Assembly: GCF_014218275.1 (NCBI RefSeq)
Contig: NZ_AP023213.1
Location: 2,830,001-2,894,000 of the forward strand
Length of the DNA: 64,000 bases
Origin: Citrifermentans bremense
Lineage (GTDB): Bacteria > Desulfobacterota > Desulfuromonadia > Geobacterales > Geobacteraceae
Reading direction: 5' to 3'
Shown here piece after piece: positions 41,657-49,970 of the stretch (its first letter is position 1; each line of letters starts with the position of its first letter). Under the pieces are notes generated by a model that was not told the DNA's origin, did not search any database, and saw only the letters and a list, made by a program, of their open reading frames with translations. The position numbers and the translations under genes were made by a program.

Positions 41657-42847
41657 CTACCTCGGCGCGGCAAGCGGCAGGCGCACCAGGAAGGTGGTCC
41701 CCGAGTTGTCGCTTTTCTCCACCTCGATCTTCCCCTTGTAAGTCTTCACGATGCGCAGGACCACGGAGAGCCCGAGCCCGGTGCCGCGGCTGTTGGTGGT
41801 GAAGAACGGGTCGAAGATGTTGGGGAGGTTCTCGGGCGGGATCCCCGGGCCGGTATCGGAGACCCGCACCGTGAGCCACTGCTCGTCCCCTTCCAGCTCT
41901 ACGGTCAGGGTCCCCTCTTCCGGCATCACGTGGATGGAGTTCAAAAAGAGGTTGGTGAAGATCTGCTCGATCTCCATCGGGTCCGCCTTGATGGCGGGGG
42001 GGATGTTCTTGAAGTCGGTGACGGCGCGGATCTTCTTCTGGCGCAGCTGCGGGGTGAAGGCGTCCAGGGTGTGCTCCAGGACCCGGTCGACCCGCACCTC
42101 GCTGATCTCGAACTTGGGGCGTTTGGAGGCGTCCAGAAGCTTCCCCAGGATGTTGTCGATCCGGTCCACCTCCTTGAGGATCTTCTCCACGTAGTCCAGG
42201 CGCTCGTGCTCGTCGAGGCCGCTTTTGATGAGCTGCACGAAAAGCGCGATGGAGTTCAGCGGGTTCCTGATCTCGTGCGCCATCCCGGCGGAAAGGTAGC
42301 CGAGCGAGGCGAGCTTCTCGGACTGCACCACCTCCACCTGGGCCCGGCGCAGCGCCTCGCTTTTTTCCTGCACCCGGCGCTCCAGTTCGCGGTTCCAGTC
42401 CGCGATCTCGGCCAGAAGCCGCTCCCGTTCGCTCAAAAGGGCGCGGTTTTGCAGCTCGATCCCCCGCAGCTTCAGGACGCTCTCGATCCTGTCGACCAGG
42501 TCCTGGTTGTTGAAAGGCTTCAGGATGTAGTCGGAGGCCCCCGCCTTCATCAACTCGACGGCGATCTCCTCGCTCCCCTTGCCGGTGAACATGATCACGT
42601 AGGTGTCGGGGTAGCTCCGCTTGATCTCCTTGAGCGCGGTGAGGCCGTCCATGTTCGGCATCATGTAGTCCAGAAGCACGAGCTCCGGGCTTTGCTTCTC
42701 GATGCAGTCGAGCCCCTCCTGGGCGGAAAGGGCGGTGAACACCTGGTAGCCTCGGTTTTTGAGGATGATGGCGGTAAGGTCGAGGATGACCTTCTCGTCG
42801 TCGACTATCAGCACGCGGCCGCGCGGCTCTTTATCCTGTTGGGACAT
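41657..42847 (-). CDS. receiver-linked histidine kinase
   Basis: A 396-residue cytoplasmic kinase. Receiver domain 10-125 with D60 in LVLLDYMMPNMDG, a coiled-coil linker (about 130-178), HisKA with His191 in GMAHEIRNPLNSI, and a HATPase domain (about 285-392) with DTGPGIPPENL and GTGLGLSVV. No membrane segment or periplasmic sensor, so its input probably comes through the receiver from another kinase. Flanked by two single-domain receivers and a universal stress protein, all on the minus strand. Confidence 0.93.
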   Translation of the reverse strand: MSQQDKEPRGRVLIVDDEKVILDLTAIILKNRGYQVFTALSAQEGLDCIEKQSPELVLLDYMMPNMDGLTALKEIKRSYPDTYVIMFTGKGSEEIAVELMKAGASDYILKPFNNQDLVDRIESVLKLRGIELQNRALLSERERLLAEIADWNRELERRVQEKSEALRRAQVEVVQSEKLASLGYLSAGMAHEIRNPLNSIALFVQLIKSGLDEHERLDYVEKILKEVDRIDNILGKLLDASKRPKFEISEVRVDRVLEHTLDAFTPQLRQKKIRAVTDFKNIPPAIKADPMEIEQIFTNLFLNSIHVMPEEGTLTVELEGDEQWLTVRVSDTGPGIPPENLPNIFDPFFTTNSRGTGLGLSVVLRIVKTYKGKIEVEKSDNSGTTFLVRLPLAAPR

Positions 42848-42883
42848 GACGGGCGTTCCTGTTCTTTAGGGATTGTGCTCTTC

Positions 42884-42911
42884 AAAAAAAAGGGGCAGCA
42901 AACGCTGCCCC
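42884..42911 (-). terminator. rho-independent terminator after the universal stress gene
   Basis: GGGGCAGC (42892-42899) and GCTGCCCC (42904-42911) form an 8-bp stem with a 4-base loop; on the minus strand a run of eight T follows. It separates the kinase gene from the upstream genes. Confidence 0.9.
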
Positions 42912-42934
42912 GCAGAAGTCTTATGGCGCCGCAA

Positions 42935-43378
42935 TCAGGCGAGCCGTACGGTTACAACCGGGCAGAGCGCCTTTCTAACCACGCGCTCGGCGGTGCTGCC
43001 GAACAGCAGGTGGTCAATCCCGCTTCTCCCCTGGGTCCCCATGACGATGCAGGAAGAATGGTCGCTCTCGGCCCGCTTCAGGATCTCCTCCCAGGGGACG
43101 CCGGTGACGATGGAGCACTGGTAGTTGGCAAAGCCGGAGAGGCGGCTCTCACAGAACTTCCCCATCATCTTCTCGGCCCCCTCTTCGATCTCCTTTTCCA
43201 GGTTCTCGAAGGAGATGTGCGGCACGTAGAAGCCGCGCAGGTCCACCGGTTCGTTGATGACGTGCAGGATGGTCAGCTGGCTGTCGAACTGCTTGGCCAG
43301 GGTGAGCGCGTACTCGAACGCGTGGTCCGAGCTCTCGGAAAAATCGGTGGCAAACAGAATCTTGTCGAAGCTTCTCAT
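42935..43378 (-). CDS. universal stress protein (UspA family)
   Basis: A 147-residue UspA-fold protein. It begins FDKILFATDFSESSDHAFEY and has the ATP-binding G-x2-G-x9-G-[ST] motif in GTQGRSGIDHLLFGST (about 120-135), so it belongs to the ATP-binding class. Its partner is unknown. It lies 26 bases downstream of a receiver gene and is followed by a strong terminator, so the two likely share a transcript. Confidence 0.93.
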   Translation of the reverse strand: MRSFDKILFATDFSESSDHAFEYALTLAKQFDSQLTILHVINEPVDLRGFYVPHISFENLEKEIEEGAEKMMGKFCESRLSGFANYQCSIVTGVPWEEILKRAESDHSSCIVMGTQGRSGIDHLLFGSTAERVVRKALCPVVTVRLA

Positions 43379-43404
43379 CCCGCCTCCCCGTGAACTGTTC
43401 TGAG

Positions 43405-43785
43405 TCAGTGGCTGGTTTCCTTGAAGATCTTTTTCAGGATCGATTTGAGCTCGTCTATCTTCACCGGCTTGTTGATGTATTCGAAGGCGCCAAGGTTCAT
43501 CGCCTCGATATAGGACTCGACACCGCCGTAGGCGGTAATCATGATCACGTTGCTGGAGGGATAGCTCCGGTTGAGTTCCTTCAAGAAGGTGATGCCATTC
43601 ATCTCCGGCATGTTGATGTCGGTCACGATCAGGTTCACTTCCTGCTCGCGCAGGTAGTTCAGAGCCTCGAAACCGTTGGCAACGCTGTCAACCAGGAACC
43701 CTTCCTTCGCCAGCAACCGGGAGAGACCGATGCGCGCGTTCTCCTCGTCATCTACCACCAATATTCGCTTGGGCTGCTTTGGCAA
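43405..43785 (-). CDS. single-domain response regulator
   Basis: A 126-residue receiver domain. Acidic pair in ILVVDDEEN, phosphoacceptor D56 in LIVTDINMPEMNG, T in VIMITAYG and K in YINKPVKIDEL. No output domain. It closely resembles NtrC-type receivers but stands alone. Upstream of the universal stress gene and probably co-transcribed. Confidence 0.9.
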   Translation of the reverse strand: MPKQPKRILVVDDEENARIGLSRLLAKEGFLVDSVANGFEALNYLREQEVNLIVTDINMPEMNGITFLKELNRSYPSSNVIMITAYGGVESYIEAMNLGAFEYINKPVKIDELKSILKKIFKETSH

Positions 43786-44049
43786 GATCGGCTCCGATTC
43801 GTTTATTAAAAATGCAGCTTTGATTCTAGCACCGCCCCCCGGGGTGTCAAGCCGCCCCTTCTTTCCCCAAGAGGTAATCTTTTACGCAGCTTACCGGAAG
43901 TCGGCATCACTCTGCGCCCGGGGAGACGGGTCTGCTTTCAGCACAGGGAAAAAGCTCCTCATTGAAATGCCGGGGCTTTTAATGACCTTCGCCCCTTCCC
44001 AAAGCCTCGGCCCCAAGTTTCTGCCATGGAAGTCTTGCGCCAGCTTGAA

Positions 44050-44871
44050 CTATTGTTCCGCCTTCAGCTCCACGTGCGCAGGCTGTCCGGCCTGCCCAAG
44101 CGCCTGCAGCGGCCGGCCGTTGAATTCGCCTTCGACGGCGCCGCCGTCGCCAAGCTCAAGCGAGAAGGAGCGCTGCCCCTTCCACTCGATGATGTCGCCG
44201 GCCTTCAGGTCGTAGCGCTGGGATATGCTGTCGTCTATGGTGATGCTGAGCCAGCTGTCCCGGTTGAAACGCAGCTTAAGGACCACACCCTTCTGTCTCC
44301 CGGCGGGGGCGGCGTCCAGGGAAGGCTCGGCCGCAGGCTCCGCCAAAGGTGCGGGGCGCGCCGAACTGAGCTGCTTTTGCACCGGGGAGGTCATGGGAGC
44401 CAGAACCGGGGCGGGGAGCGGAGCCGGGGGCGCCGGCCGCGGCAAGGGGGGAGGCTCGTCGGCGTCGGAGTAAAAAAGCGCAGTGATGACGACCAGGACC
44501 AGCAAAAAGGCGGGGATGATCCAGCGCCCGGGGCCGGCAAGCTTCGCCTTTTCGACAGTCTTCATACCCGGGCGCGGCTGCGCGGGCTCCGCCTGCGGCT
44601 TCGCTGCCGGGGCCAGTTCGCGCTCATACCTTGCCACCACCTCGTCTCCGGAAAGGGAGAGGTAGCCGGCGTAGAGCCTCAAAAATCCCTTGATGTAGGC
44701 GACGTTGGGGAGCTTTTCGAACTGCCCCTCCTCGATCGCCACCAGGTAGTTCTTGCCGATCTTCGTTACCTGGGAGGCGTCTTCGAGCTTGAGCCCGCGC
44801 GCTTCTCGCACCCCCTTCAGGTACCTCCCTACCGGCACCTCCGCGTCCATGTTCTGCTCTGGATCAGACAC
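44050..44871 (-). CDS. RodZ-like helix-turn-helix membrane protein (DUF4115)
   Basis: A 273-residue single-pass protein. An N-terminal HTH_25 domain (about 10-75, GRYLKGVREARGLKLEDASQ) is cytoplasmic. A transmembrane segment follows at about 112-131 (WIIPAFLLVLVVITALFY), then a Pro/Ala-rich linker, and a C-terminal DUF4115 domain (about 190-270, LKLRFNRDSWLSITIDD, YDLKAGDIIEWKG). This matches RodZ, which anchors MreB in rod-shaped cells. It starts one base after the TPR lipoprotein stop. Not near mreB here. Confidence 0.85.
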   Translation of the reverse strand: MSDPEQNMDAEVPVGRYLKGVREARGLKLEDASQVTKIGKNYLVAIEEGQFEKLPNVAYIKGFLRLYAGYLSLSGDEVVARYERELAPAAKPQAEPAQPRPGMKTVEKAKLAGPGRWIIPAFLLVLVVITALFYSDADEPPPLPRPAPPAPLPAPVLAPMTSPVQKQLSSARPAPLAEPAAEPSLDAAPAGRQKGVVLKLRFNRDSWLSITIDDSISQRYDLKAGDIIEWKGQRSFSLELGDGGAVEGEFNGRPLQALGQAGQPAHVELKAEQ

Positions 44872-44872
44872 G

Positions 44873-45634
44873 TCACCTCACCTTGAGCAGGTCCAGGTAC
44901 TCCCTGGAGAGCTGCCCGATATCGGAATCGGGGGCCAGACGAACCACGTCCTGGAAGGCGCTCTTGGCCGCCTCGGCGTCCTTGAGCTTCATCTGCGCGA
45001 GCCCCAGGTAGTAATGGGCGGTCGCGTAGGAGCGGTTCAGCTGCAGGGCCTTTTGGTACTCTTCGACCGCGAGTTCGGTCTTTTCGAGGGCGAAATAGAC
45101 CCGGCCCAGGTTGAGCCGGATGCGGGGGTCGCTGCCGTTTTTGGCGGCGGCGTTGCGCAAGACGGTCAGGGCCTGCTGGTACTCCCCTTTGCCCAGATAG
45201 GCAAGCCCCAGGTTGATGGCGACGCCGTCCTGCCCCTGGTAGAAGATGTCGTCCTGCACCAGCTTGAACTGCTCGATGGCGTCGTCCCAGCGCTTCATCT
45301 CCAGGTAGTTGACCCCAAGGTTGTTGCGGGCGTCGGAGAAGCGCTCCTTGTTGGCGATCGCCTTCAGGTACTTCTCTTCGGCAAGGTCGTAGCGCCCCTT
45401 GCGGTAACAGGTGAGCCCCAGAAGGTTCAGCAGATCCGGGTCCTTCGGGGTGAGCTTCTCGGCTTCGCTCAGCTCCAGGAGGGCGCCGGTGTAGTTGTTC
45501 TCGGCGTAAAAGGACTGCCCCATCTGGTAGTGGTAGATGGATCGGTTCTTGTCCCCCTGGCTCAGGGCGCATCCCGTGGTGAGCAAAAGGGCTAGGGACA
45601 GCATGATCGGAATCTGACGGGACATAAGCCTCAC
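44873..45634 (-). CDS. TPR lipoprotein, PilW/PilF-like
   Basis: A 253-residue lipoprotein. The signal peptide ends in lipobox LTTGC with Cys22. About five or six TPR units follow (for example AEEKYLKAIANKERFSDARNNLG). The layout is that of PilW/PilF, the outer-membrane pilotin that helps type IV pilus secretins assemble; Geobacter pili matter in extracellular electron transfer, but no pil gene is in the window. Met4 is an alternative start. Has its own strong promoter. Confidence 0.82.
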   Translation of the reverse strand: MRLMSRQIPIMLSLALLLTTGCALSQGDKNRSIYHYQMGQSFYAENNYTGALLELSEAEKLTPKDPDLLNLLGLTCYRKGRYDLAEEKYLKAIANKERFSDARNNLGVNYLEMKRWDDAIEQFKLVQDDIFYQGQDGVAINLGLAYLGKGEYQQALTVLRNAAAKNGSDPRIRLNLGRVYFALEKTELAVEEYQKALQLNRSYATAHYYLGLAQMKLKDAEAAKSAFQDVVRLAPDSDIGQLSREYLDLLKVR

Positions 45635-45661
45635 TTCTTGGCTGCCGGTAGGTACCGGGGG

Positions 45662-45690
45662 AAATTAGCAGATTAGCGAGTGGTTGTCAA
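45662..45690 (-). promoter_or_regulatory. promoter of the TPR lipoprotein/RodZ-like pair
   Basis: Minus-strand TTGACA (45685-45690), 17-base spacer, TAATTT (45662-45667) with TGC before it (extended -10). Confidence 0.6.
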
Positions 45691-45728
45691 TGAGGAGCCC
45701 TTCAGCCGACGGGGTGCCTGCGCCCCGG

Positions 45729-46646
45729 TCAGAGCTCCCCTACCCCCTGAAAATGCGTCATCTTCTTGAAGCTGCGGTAACGGGACTCGATCTCGGCGTA
45801 GGAGAGCGTCTTCAGGCGGTCGAGGCTGAAGGCCTCGACGTTGAAGGAGGCCATCACCGAGCCGAAGATCACCGCCTGGCGCACCCCCTGCTCGGAGACG
45901 TCGCCGGTGTTGGCCAGGTACCCCATGAAGCCGCCGGCGAAGGTGTCGCCCGCGCCCGTGGGGTCGAAGACCTCCTCAAGCGGAAAGGCCGGCGCCGCGA
46001 ACACCGAGTGCCCGTTGAACATGAGCACGCCGTACTCCCCGCGCTTCACGATCAGGTTCTTCACCCCCATGCCGATGATGGCCCGTGCCGCCCGCACCAG
46101 GTTAGCCTCCCCGGAAAGCTGGCGCGCCTCACCCTCGTTGATGATGAGGAAGTCGACCCGGCTGATCACCTTCTTGAGCGCCTCGGGCTTCGAGGAGATC
46201 CAGAAGTTCATGGTGTCCAGCGCCACCACCTTGGGGTTCGGCACTTGGTTCAGCACCTCCATCTGCAGTTCCGGGTCGATGTTGGCGAGTATCAGGTAGT
46301 CGGCGTCGGCATAGGAGGGGGGGATCACCGGCTTGAAGCTCTCGAAGACATTCAGGTGCGTCTCCAGGGTCTGCGCCTCGTTCAGGTCGTAGCCGTAGCG
46401 CCCTTTCCAGTGGAAGGTCTTTCCCGGGACCCTGGAGAGGCCGGTGAGATCGATGTTCCTGGAGGCGAGGAACGTGGTGTGCTCCTCGGGGAAGTCCTCG
46501 CCCACCACCGCCACGAGGTTGACGTCGGTGAAGAAGCTGGCGGAGGTGGAAAAGTAGGTGGCGGAACCGCCGAGAACGCGCTCCCTCTCTCCGAAAGGGG
46601 TCTCGACGGAATCAAGGGCCACGGAACCGACAACGAGTATGCTCAT
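45729..46646 (-). CDS. PfkB family carbohydrate/nucleoside kinase
   Basis: A 305-residue ribokinase-like enzyme. GGSATYFSTSASFF near residue 26 is the PfkB signature 1 region; DPTGAGDTFAGGFMGYLA near 235 is signature 2 with the catalytic Asp and anion hole. AGGAGGTTTT precedes the ATG at 46646. It follows mtnP, so it may phosphorylate a ribose-containing salvage product, but methylthioribose kinase is a different family; the substrate is open. Confidence 0.88.
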   Translation of the reverse strand: MSILVVGSVALDSVETPFGERERVLGGSATYFSTSASFFTDVNLVAVVGEDFPEEHTTFLASRNIDLTGLSRVPGKTFHWKGRYGYDLNEAQTLETHLNVFESFKPVIPPSYADADYLILANIDPELQMEVLNQVPNPKVVALDTMNFWISSKPEALKKVISRVDFLIINEGEARQLSGEANLVRAARAIIGMGVKNLIVKRGEYGVLMFNGHSVFAAPAFPLEEVFDPTGAGDTFAGGFMGYLANTGDVSEQGVRQAVIFGSVMASFNVEAFSLDRLKTLSYAEIESRYRSFKKMTHFQGVGEL

Positions 46647-46725
46647 AAAACCTCCTGGAAGCGATAAGGGATGAGGTACGGCAGGGTCCATCTGTTTCTG
46701 GTCTGCCGGCAGCGCGGACAGCCGT

Positions 46726-47589
46726 CTAGAGGTATTTCCCCATGATAAGCTCCAGGTTCTCGCGGGTCTCCACCGGGATCACGGAGGTGTCGCTGATGAT
46801 GGCGTACTTAAGCGCCTCGCCGCAGGCGCAGGCGCGTCCAGCGGCCACCCTGGAGACGGCCTGGCGGATGATCTTCTTCGCGCTGGCGACGTTCGACTTG
46901 ATGATGGCGATGATGGCCTCCACCGAGACGTCGGCATGGGCGTCGTGCCAGCAGTCGTAGTCGGTGGAAAGCGCTATGACGCCGTAGCAGATCTCCGCCT
47001 CGCGCGCGAGCTTCGCCTCGGTCAGGTTGGTCATGCCGATCACCGACGCCCCGAAGGAGCGGTACAGGTGGCTCTCGGCGCGGGTGGAGAAGGCCGGTCC
47101 CTCCATGCAGACGTAGCACCCGCCGCGGTGGACGACTGCGCCCACCTCGACTGCGGCTGCGTGCAAAAGCCCGGAGAGTTCGCCGCAGACCGGGTCGGCG
47201 AACTGCACGTGACCAACCACGCCGTTGCCGAAGAAGGTGTCCTTTCGGAAGCCGCGGGTGCGGTCGATGAACTGGTCGGGGATCACGATGTGCCCCGGGA
47301 CGATCTCCTCCCTGAGGCTTCCCACCGCCGACACCGAGATGATGCGGGTGACCCCCAGCTTCTTCATGCCGTAGATGTTGGCGCGGTAGTTCACCTCGCT
47401 GGGGGTGAAGCGGTGCCCCTTGCCGTGCCGCGGCAGGAACACCATGCGGACGCCGTCCAGCGTCCCGGTCACGTACTCGTCGCTCGGCCTGCCGAAGGGG
47501 GTATCCACCGTCACCTGGGCGACGTCGGTCATCCCCTCCATCTCGTAGAGCCCGCTGCCTCCGATAACACCGATTACCTCGTTTGCCAT
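46726..47589 (-). CDS. mtnP: S-methyl-5'-thioadenosine phosphorylase MtnP
   Basis: A 287-residue enzyme that splits methylthioadenosine with phosphate into adenine and methylthioribose-1-phosphate. Phosphate site GGSGLYEMEG (about 9-18), FLPRHGKGHRFTPSEVNYRAN, VSAVGSLREE, and the purine site CMEGPAFSTRAESHLYR and GMTNLTEAKLAREAEICY are all typical. Located between rlmN and the PfkB kinase gene on one strand. Confidence 0.95.
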   Translation of the reverse strand: MANEVIGVIGGSGLYEMEGMTDVAQVTVDTPFGRPSDEYVTGTLDGVRMVFLPRHGKGHRFTPSEVNYRANIYGMKKLGVTRIISVSAVGSLREEIVPGHIVIPDQFIDRTRGFRKDTFFGNGVVGHVQFADPVCGELSGLLHAAAVEVGAVVHRGGCYVCMEGPAFSTRAESHLYRSFGASVIGMTNLTEAKLAREAEICYGVIALSTDYDCWHDAHADVSVEAIIAIIKSNVASAKKIIRQAVSRVAAGRACACGEALKYAIISDTSVIPVETRENLELIMGKYL

Positions 47590-47623
47590 CTCTACCTCCA
47601 GCGATTGAATTTCAGTTCTTGCG

Positions 47624-48679
47624 TTACCCTTCGCAGCCGCATTCCTTGGGCGCGGCGCCCGCCTGATCCAGCCTTCCCTTGAGCTGGCCGCAGGCGGCGG
47701 AGATGTCGCTGCCGCGGGAAGAGCGGGTGATCACGGTGACGTTTTTGTCCAACAGGTACTTGTGGAAGCGGTCGATCGATTCCTGGGTGGGGCATTTGAA
47801 ATCGCACCCCTCGTGCTCGTTGAACGGGATCAGGTTCACCTTCGACGGGATGTTGCTGATCAGACGCACCAACCTCTTCGCGTCGTCAAGCGAATCGTTC
47901 AGATCCCGGATCATCACGTACTCCATGGTGATCCAGCGCCGGGACGGCAGCGGGAACGCCTTGCAGGCGGCAAGGAGCTCGGCCAGCGGGTAGCGGCGGT
48001 TAACCGGCATGATCCGGTTCCTCACCTCGTCAGTGGTGGCGTTCAGCGACACGGCTAAGTTCACGGTGCAGCCGCGCCCAAGCTCCGCCATCTCCGGTAC
48101 CAGCCCCGAGGTGGAGACGGTGACCTTCCTGGTGGAGAACTGGAAGCCGTCCGGGTCGGTGAGGATCTGCACCGCCGGGATCACGGCCTTCAGGTTCGCC
48201 AAAGGCTCCCCCATACCCATGAAGACGATGTTGCTCACCGGCTGGTCGCGCTTCACAGCGCAGACCTGGTTCACGATCTCGGCCGTAGTAAGGTTGCGGG
48301 AAAGCCCGAAGCTGCCGGTAAGGCAGAAGGCGCACCCCATGGCGCAGCCGACCTGGCTCGAGATGCAGAGCGTGTTGCGCCCTTCGTCGGGGATGAGGAC
48401 GCTTTCCACGGCGCTGCCGTCCGAGAGGCGGAATAGGTACTTCCTGGTCCCGTCCTCGCTCGCCTCCACCACCTCGGGCGTCAAGTTGCTGATCTGGGCG
48501 ATCTCACCCAGCATCACCCGGAACTCCTTGGAGACGTTGGTCATCTCCTCGAAGCTTCCGGCGTCCATCTGGTAGAGCCACTTGAAGATCTGCTTGGCGC
48601 GGAAGCGCTCCTTGCCAAGTCCTGATATGTACGACTCGAGCCCCTGCAGGGTCAAATTCTTGATGTCTGTTTTCAGCAT
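47624..48679 (-). CDS. rlmN: dual-specificity RNA methyltransferase RlmN
   Basis: Radical SAM enzyme of 351 residues that makes 2-methyladenosine at 23S rRNA A2503 and tRNA A37. The 4Fe-4S motif is CAMGCAFC (about 111-118, CxxxCxxC). [10 protein letters not shown] follows, and the methyl-carrier Cys is expected in the C-terminal [10 protein letters not shown]. Length is typical. It sits 66 bases downstream of ndk, with the ndk terminator between them. Confidence 0.96.
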   Translation of the reverse strand: MLKTDIKNLTLQGLESYISGLGKERFRAKQIFKWLYQMDAGSFEEMTNVSKEFRVMLGEIAQISNLTPEVVEASEDGTRKYLFRLSDGSAVESVLIPDEGRNTLCISSQVGCAMGCAFCLTGSFGLSRNLTTAEIVNQVCAVKRDQPVSNIVFMGMGEPLANLKAVIPAVQILTDPDGFQFSTRKVTVSTSGLVPEMAELGRGCTVNLAVSLNATTDEVRNRIMPVNRRYPLAELLAACKAFPLPSRRWITMEYVMIRDLNDSLDDAKRLVRLISNIPSKVNLIPFNEHEGCDFKCPTQESIDRFHKYLLDKNVTVITRSSRGSDISAACGQLKGRLDQAGAAPKECGCEG

Positions 48680-48694
48680 TGCCTTTTTGGATAT

Positions 48695-48718
48695 AAAAAA
48701 GCCCTTCTAGCGAAGGGC
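48695..48718 (-). terminator. rho-independent terminator after ndk
   Basis: GCCCTTC (48701-48707) pairs with GAAGGGC (48712-48718); six T follow on the minus strand. It lies between ndk and rlmN, so read-through or a separate promoter must drive rlmN-mtnP. Confidence 0.82.
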
Positions 48719-48745
48719 TCTTGATCTGCCTCGACCAGTTGCGGC

Positions 48746-49159
48746 TTAGACCAGCTCGAGCTGGTTGAAGAAATAAGGGATCTCGTAGGAAGCGGACTCC
48801 GGGGAGTCGGAGCCGTGCACCGTGTTCTCCTCGATGCTGACGCCCAGCGCCTTGCGGATGGTCCCTTCCTCGGCGTTTGCCGGGTTGGTGGCGCCCATCA
48901 GGCCACGCCAGTCGGCGATGGCGTTCTCTTTCTCCAGCACCAGTGCGATCACCGGGCCGCGGGACATGAAGGCGCAGAGGTCGCCGAAGAAGGGACGCTC
49001 TTTGTGCACGTAGTAGAAACCCTCAGCCTGGCACTTGGAGAGGCGGATCTTCTTCATGCCAACGATCTTGAACCCGCCCTCTTCTATCATCGCCAGGACC
49101 TTCCCGGTGACGTTCCTCTCGACTGCATCAGGCTTTATGATGGCAAATGTTCTTTCCAT
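48746..49159 (-). CDS. ndk: nucleoside diphosphate kinase
   Basis: A 137-residue housekeeping enzyme that transfers the gamma phosphate between nucleotides through a phosphohistidine. The active-site segment is [12 protein letters not shown] (about 114-125, catalytic His in VHGSDS). [16 protein letters not shown] opens the protein and [15 protein letters not shown] contacts nucleotide. GGAGGAAGC precedes the ATG at 49159. Own promoter and terminator. Confidence 0.97.
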   Translation of the reverse strand: MERTFAIIKPDAVERNVTGKVLAMIEEGGFKIVGMKKIRLSKCQAEGFYYVHKERPFFGDLCAFMSRGPVIALVLEKENAIADWRGLMGATNPANAEEGTIRKALGVSIEENTVHGSDSPESASYEIPYFFNQLELV

Positions 49160-49195
49160 TGCTTCCTCCGGATTCATTGTAGTAGACGACCGTTC

Positions 49196-49225
49196 TAATT
49201 AGCATTCCCGCCTCCCCGTTGTCAA
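49196..49225 (-). promoter_or_regulatory. ndk promoter
   Basis: Minus-strand TTGACA (49220-49225), 18-base spacer, TAATTA (49196-49201) with TGC before it. The spacer ends in GCGGGAATGC, also found in the promoter of the neighbouring lipoprotein gene. Confidence 0.55.
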
Positions 49226-49247
49226 GGCAAATAGGCGGGAGCAAATA

Positions 49248-49279
49248 CAAAAAAAGCCCACAGATGACTCTGTGGGCTT
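49248..49279 (-). terminator. rho-independent terminator after the Ala/Pro lipoprotein
   Basis: AAGCCCACAGA (49254-49264) and TCTGTGGGCTT (49269-49279) form an 11-bp stem with a 4-base loop; a T-run follows on the minus strand. Confidence 0.9.
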
Positions 49280-49306
49280 CGTGAAACAGGGCGGCCCTGT
49301 TCCGAA

Positions 49307-49510
49307 TTACTTGTGCTCAGCCGGTGCGGCCGGAGCTGCCGGAGCAGCCGGAGCGGTGGCGGAGGACATCGGAGCCTGTGCCGGTGCAGCCGGTGCAGCC
49401 GGTGCAGCCTGCTCAGCAGCCGGAGCCGGAGCCTCTTCCTTCTTCTTGCAGCCAGCAGCAAAGGACAGAGCCAGAGCCAGGCAAAGTGCCAAGGAGATCA
49501 GTTTTTTCAT
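49307..49510 (-). CDS. small Ala/Pro-rich lipoprotein
   Basis: A 67-residue lipoprotein. The signal peptide (LISLALCLALALSF) ends at AAGC, giving lipidated Cys21, followed by KKKEE. The rest is repeats of APAAPA and similar, ending in HK; probably disordered and envelope-anchored. GAGGTGAT precedes the ATG at 49510. It has its own promoter and a strong terminator, signs of a real, highly expressed small gene. Function unknown. Confidence 0.75.
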   Translation of the reverse strand: MKKLISLALCLALALSFAAGCKKKEEAPAPAAEQAAPAAPAAPAQAPMSSATAPAAPAAPAAPAEHK

Positions 49511-49590
49511 TGACGATATCACCTCTTTTCTTTTTAGATTTACCATTACTGCGCGAAGCGCACTGGTTTTTTGTGTCACAACAAAGGGCG

Positions 49591-49618
49591 AATATACTAG
49601 CATTCCCGCAAAAGTCAA
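49591..49618 (-). promoter_or_regulatory. promoter of the Ala/Pro lipoprotein gene
   Basis: Minus-strand TTGACT (49613-49618), 16-base spacer, TATATT (49591-49596). The spacer carries GCGGGAATGCTA, shared with the ndk promoter. Confidence 0.55.
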
Positions 49619-49970
49619 TACTTTTTAAAGGAAAGAAACGCAAAAAATTATTAAAGGACTCTGTCCCGGCTCATGGCGGCGAAAGTATGCGAACCGCCGT
49701 GCTTTTAGCGTCACCCCGGAGGCCGGCGCCGCCGGGACTCTCCGCGTTGCAGGATGCGGCTGGCGGGGGAAAAACGATGGTGGCGCAGGCCGGATCCCGC
49801 GCCACAGGCCGAACGACATATGCAGTACCCGCCGCTTCCCCCCCGGTTCGCGGCGCAGCCGCCGGAGAGTCCCGGAGAGCAAGGTTAATGCTTGTAAACT
49901 ACGGGTAAATATATTATTTTAGGCAAATTAATTTCCGGCACCGGGTAGCCAGCGCCGTTAAGGGGGGCTC
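49619..49970. other. 352-base intergenic region with a potential nested RNA/DNA fold
   Basis: No credible gene. CCGGGACTCTCCG (49732-49744) is perfectly complementary to CGGAGAGTCCCGG (49863-49875). Nested inside are GGGGGAA (49765-49771) with TTCCCCC (49836-49842) and TGGCGC (49781-49786) with GCGCCA (49799-49804). Either a structured RNA or a GC-rich palindromic element. Confidence 0.45.

Noticed and set aside
49650-49900. Cobalamin, SAM, TPP or c-di-GMP riboswitch in the structured region
   Set aside because: None of the conserved core words of these classes was found on either strand, though the region can fold.
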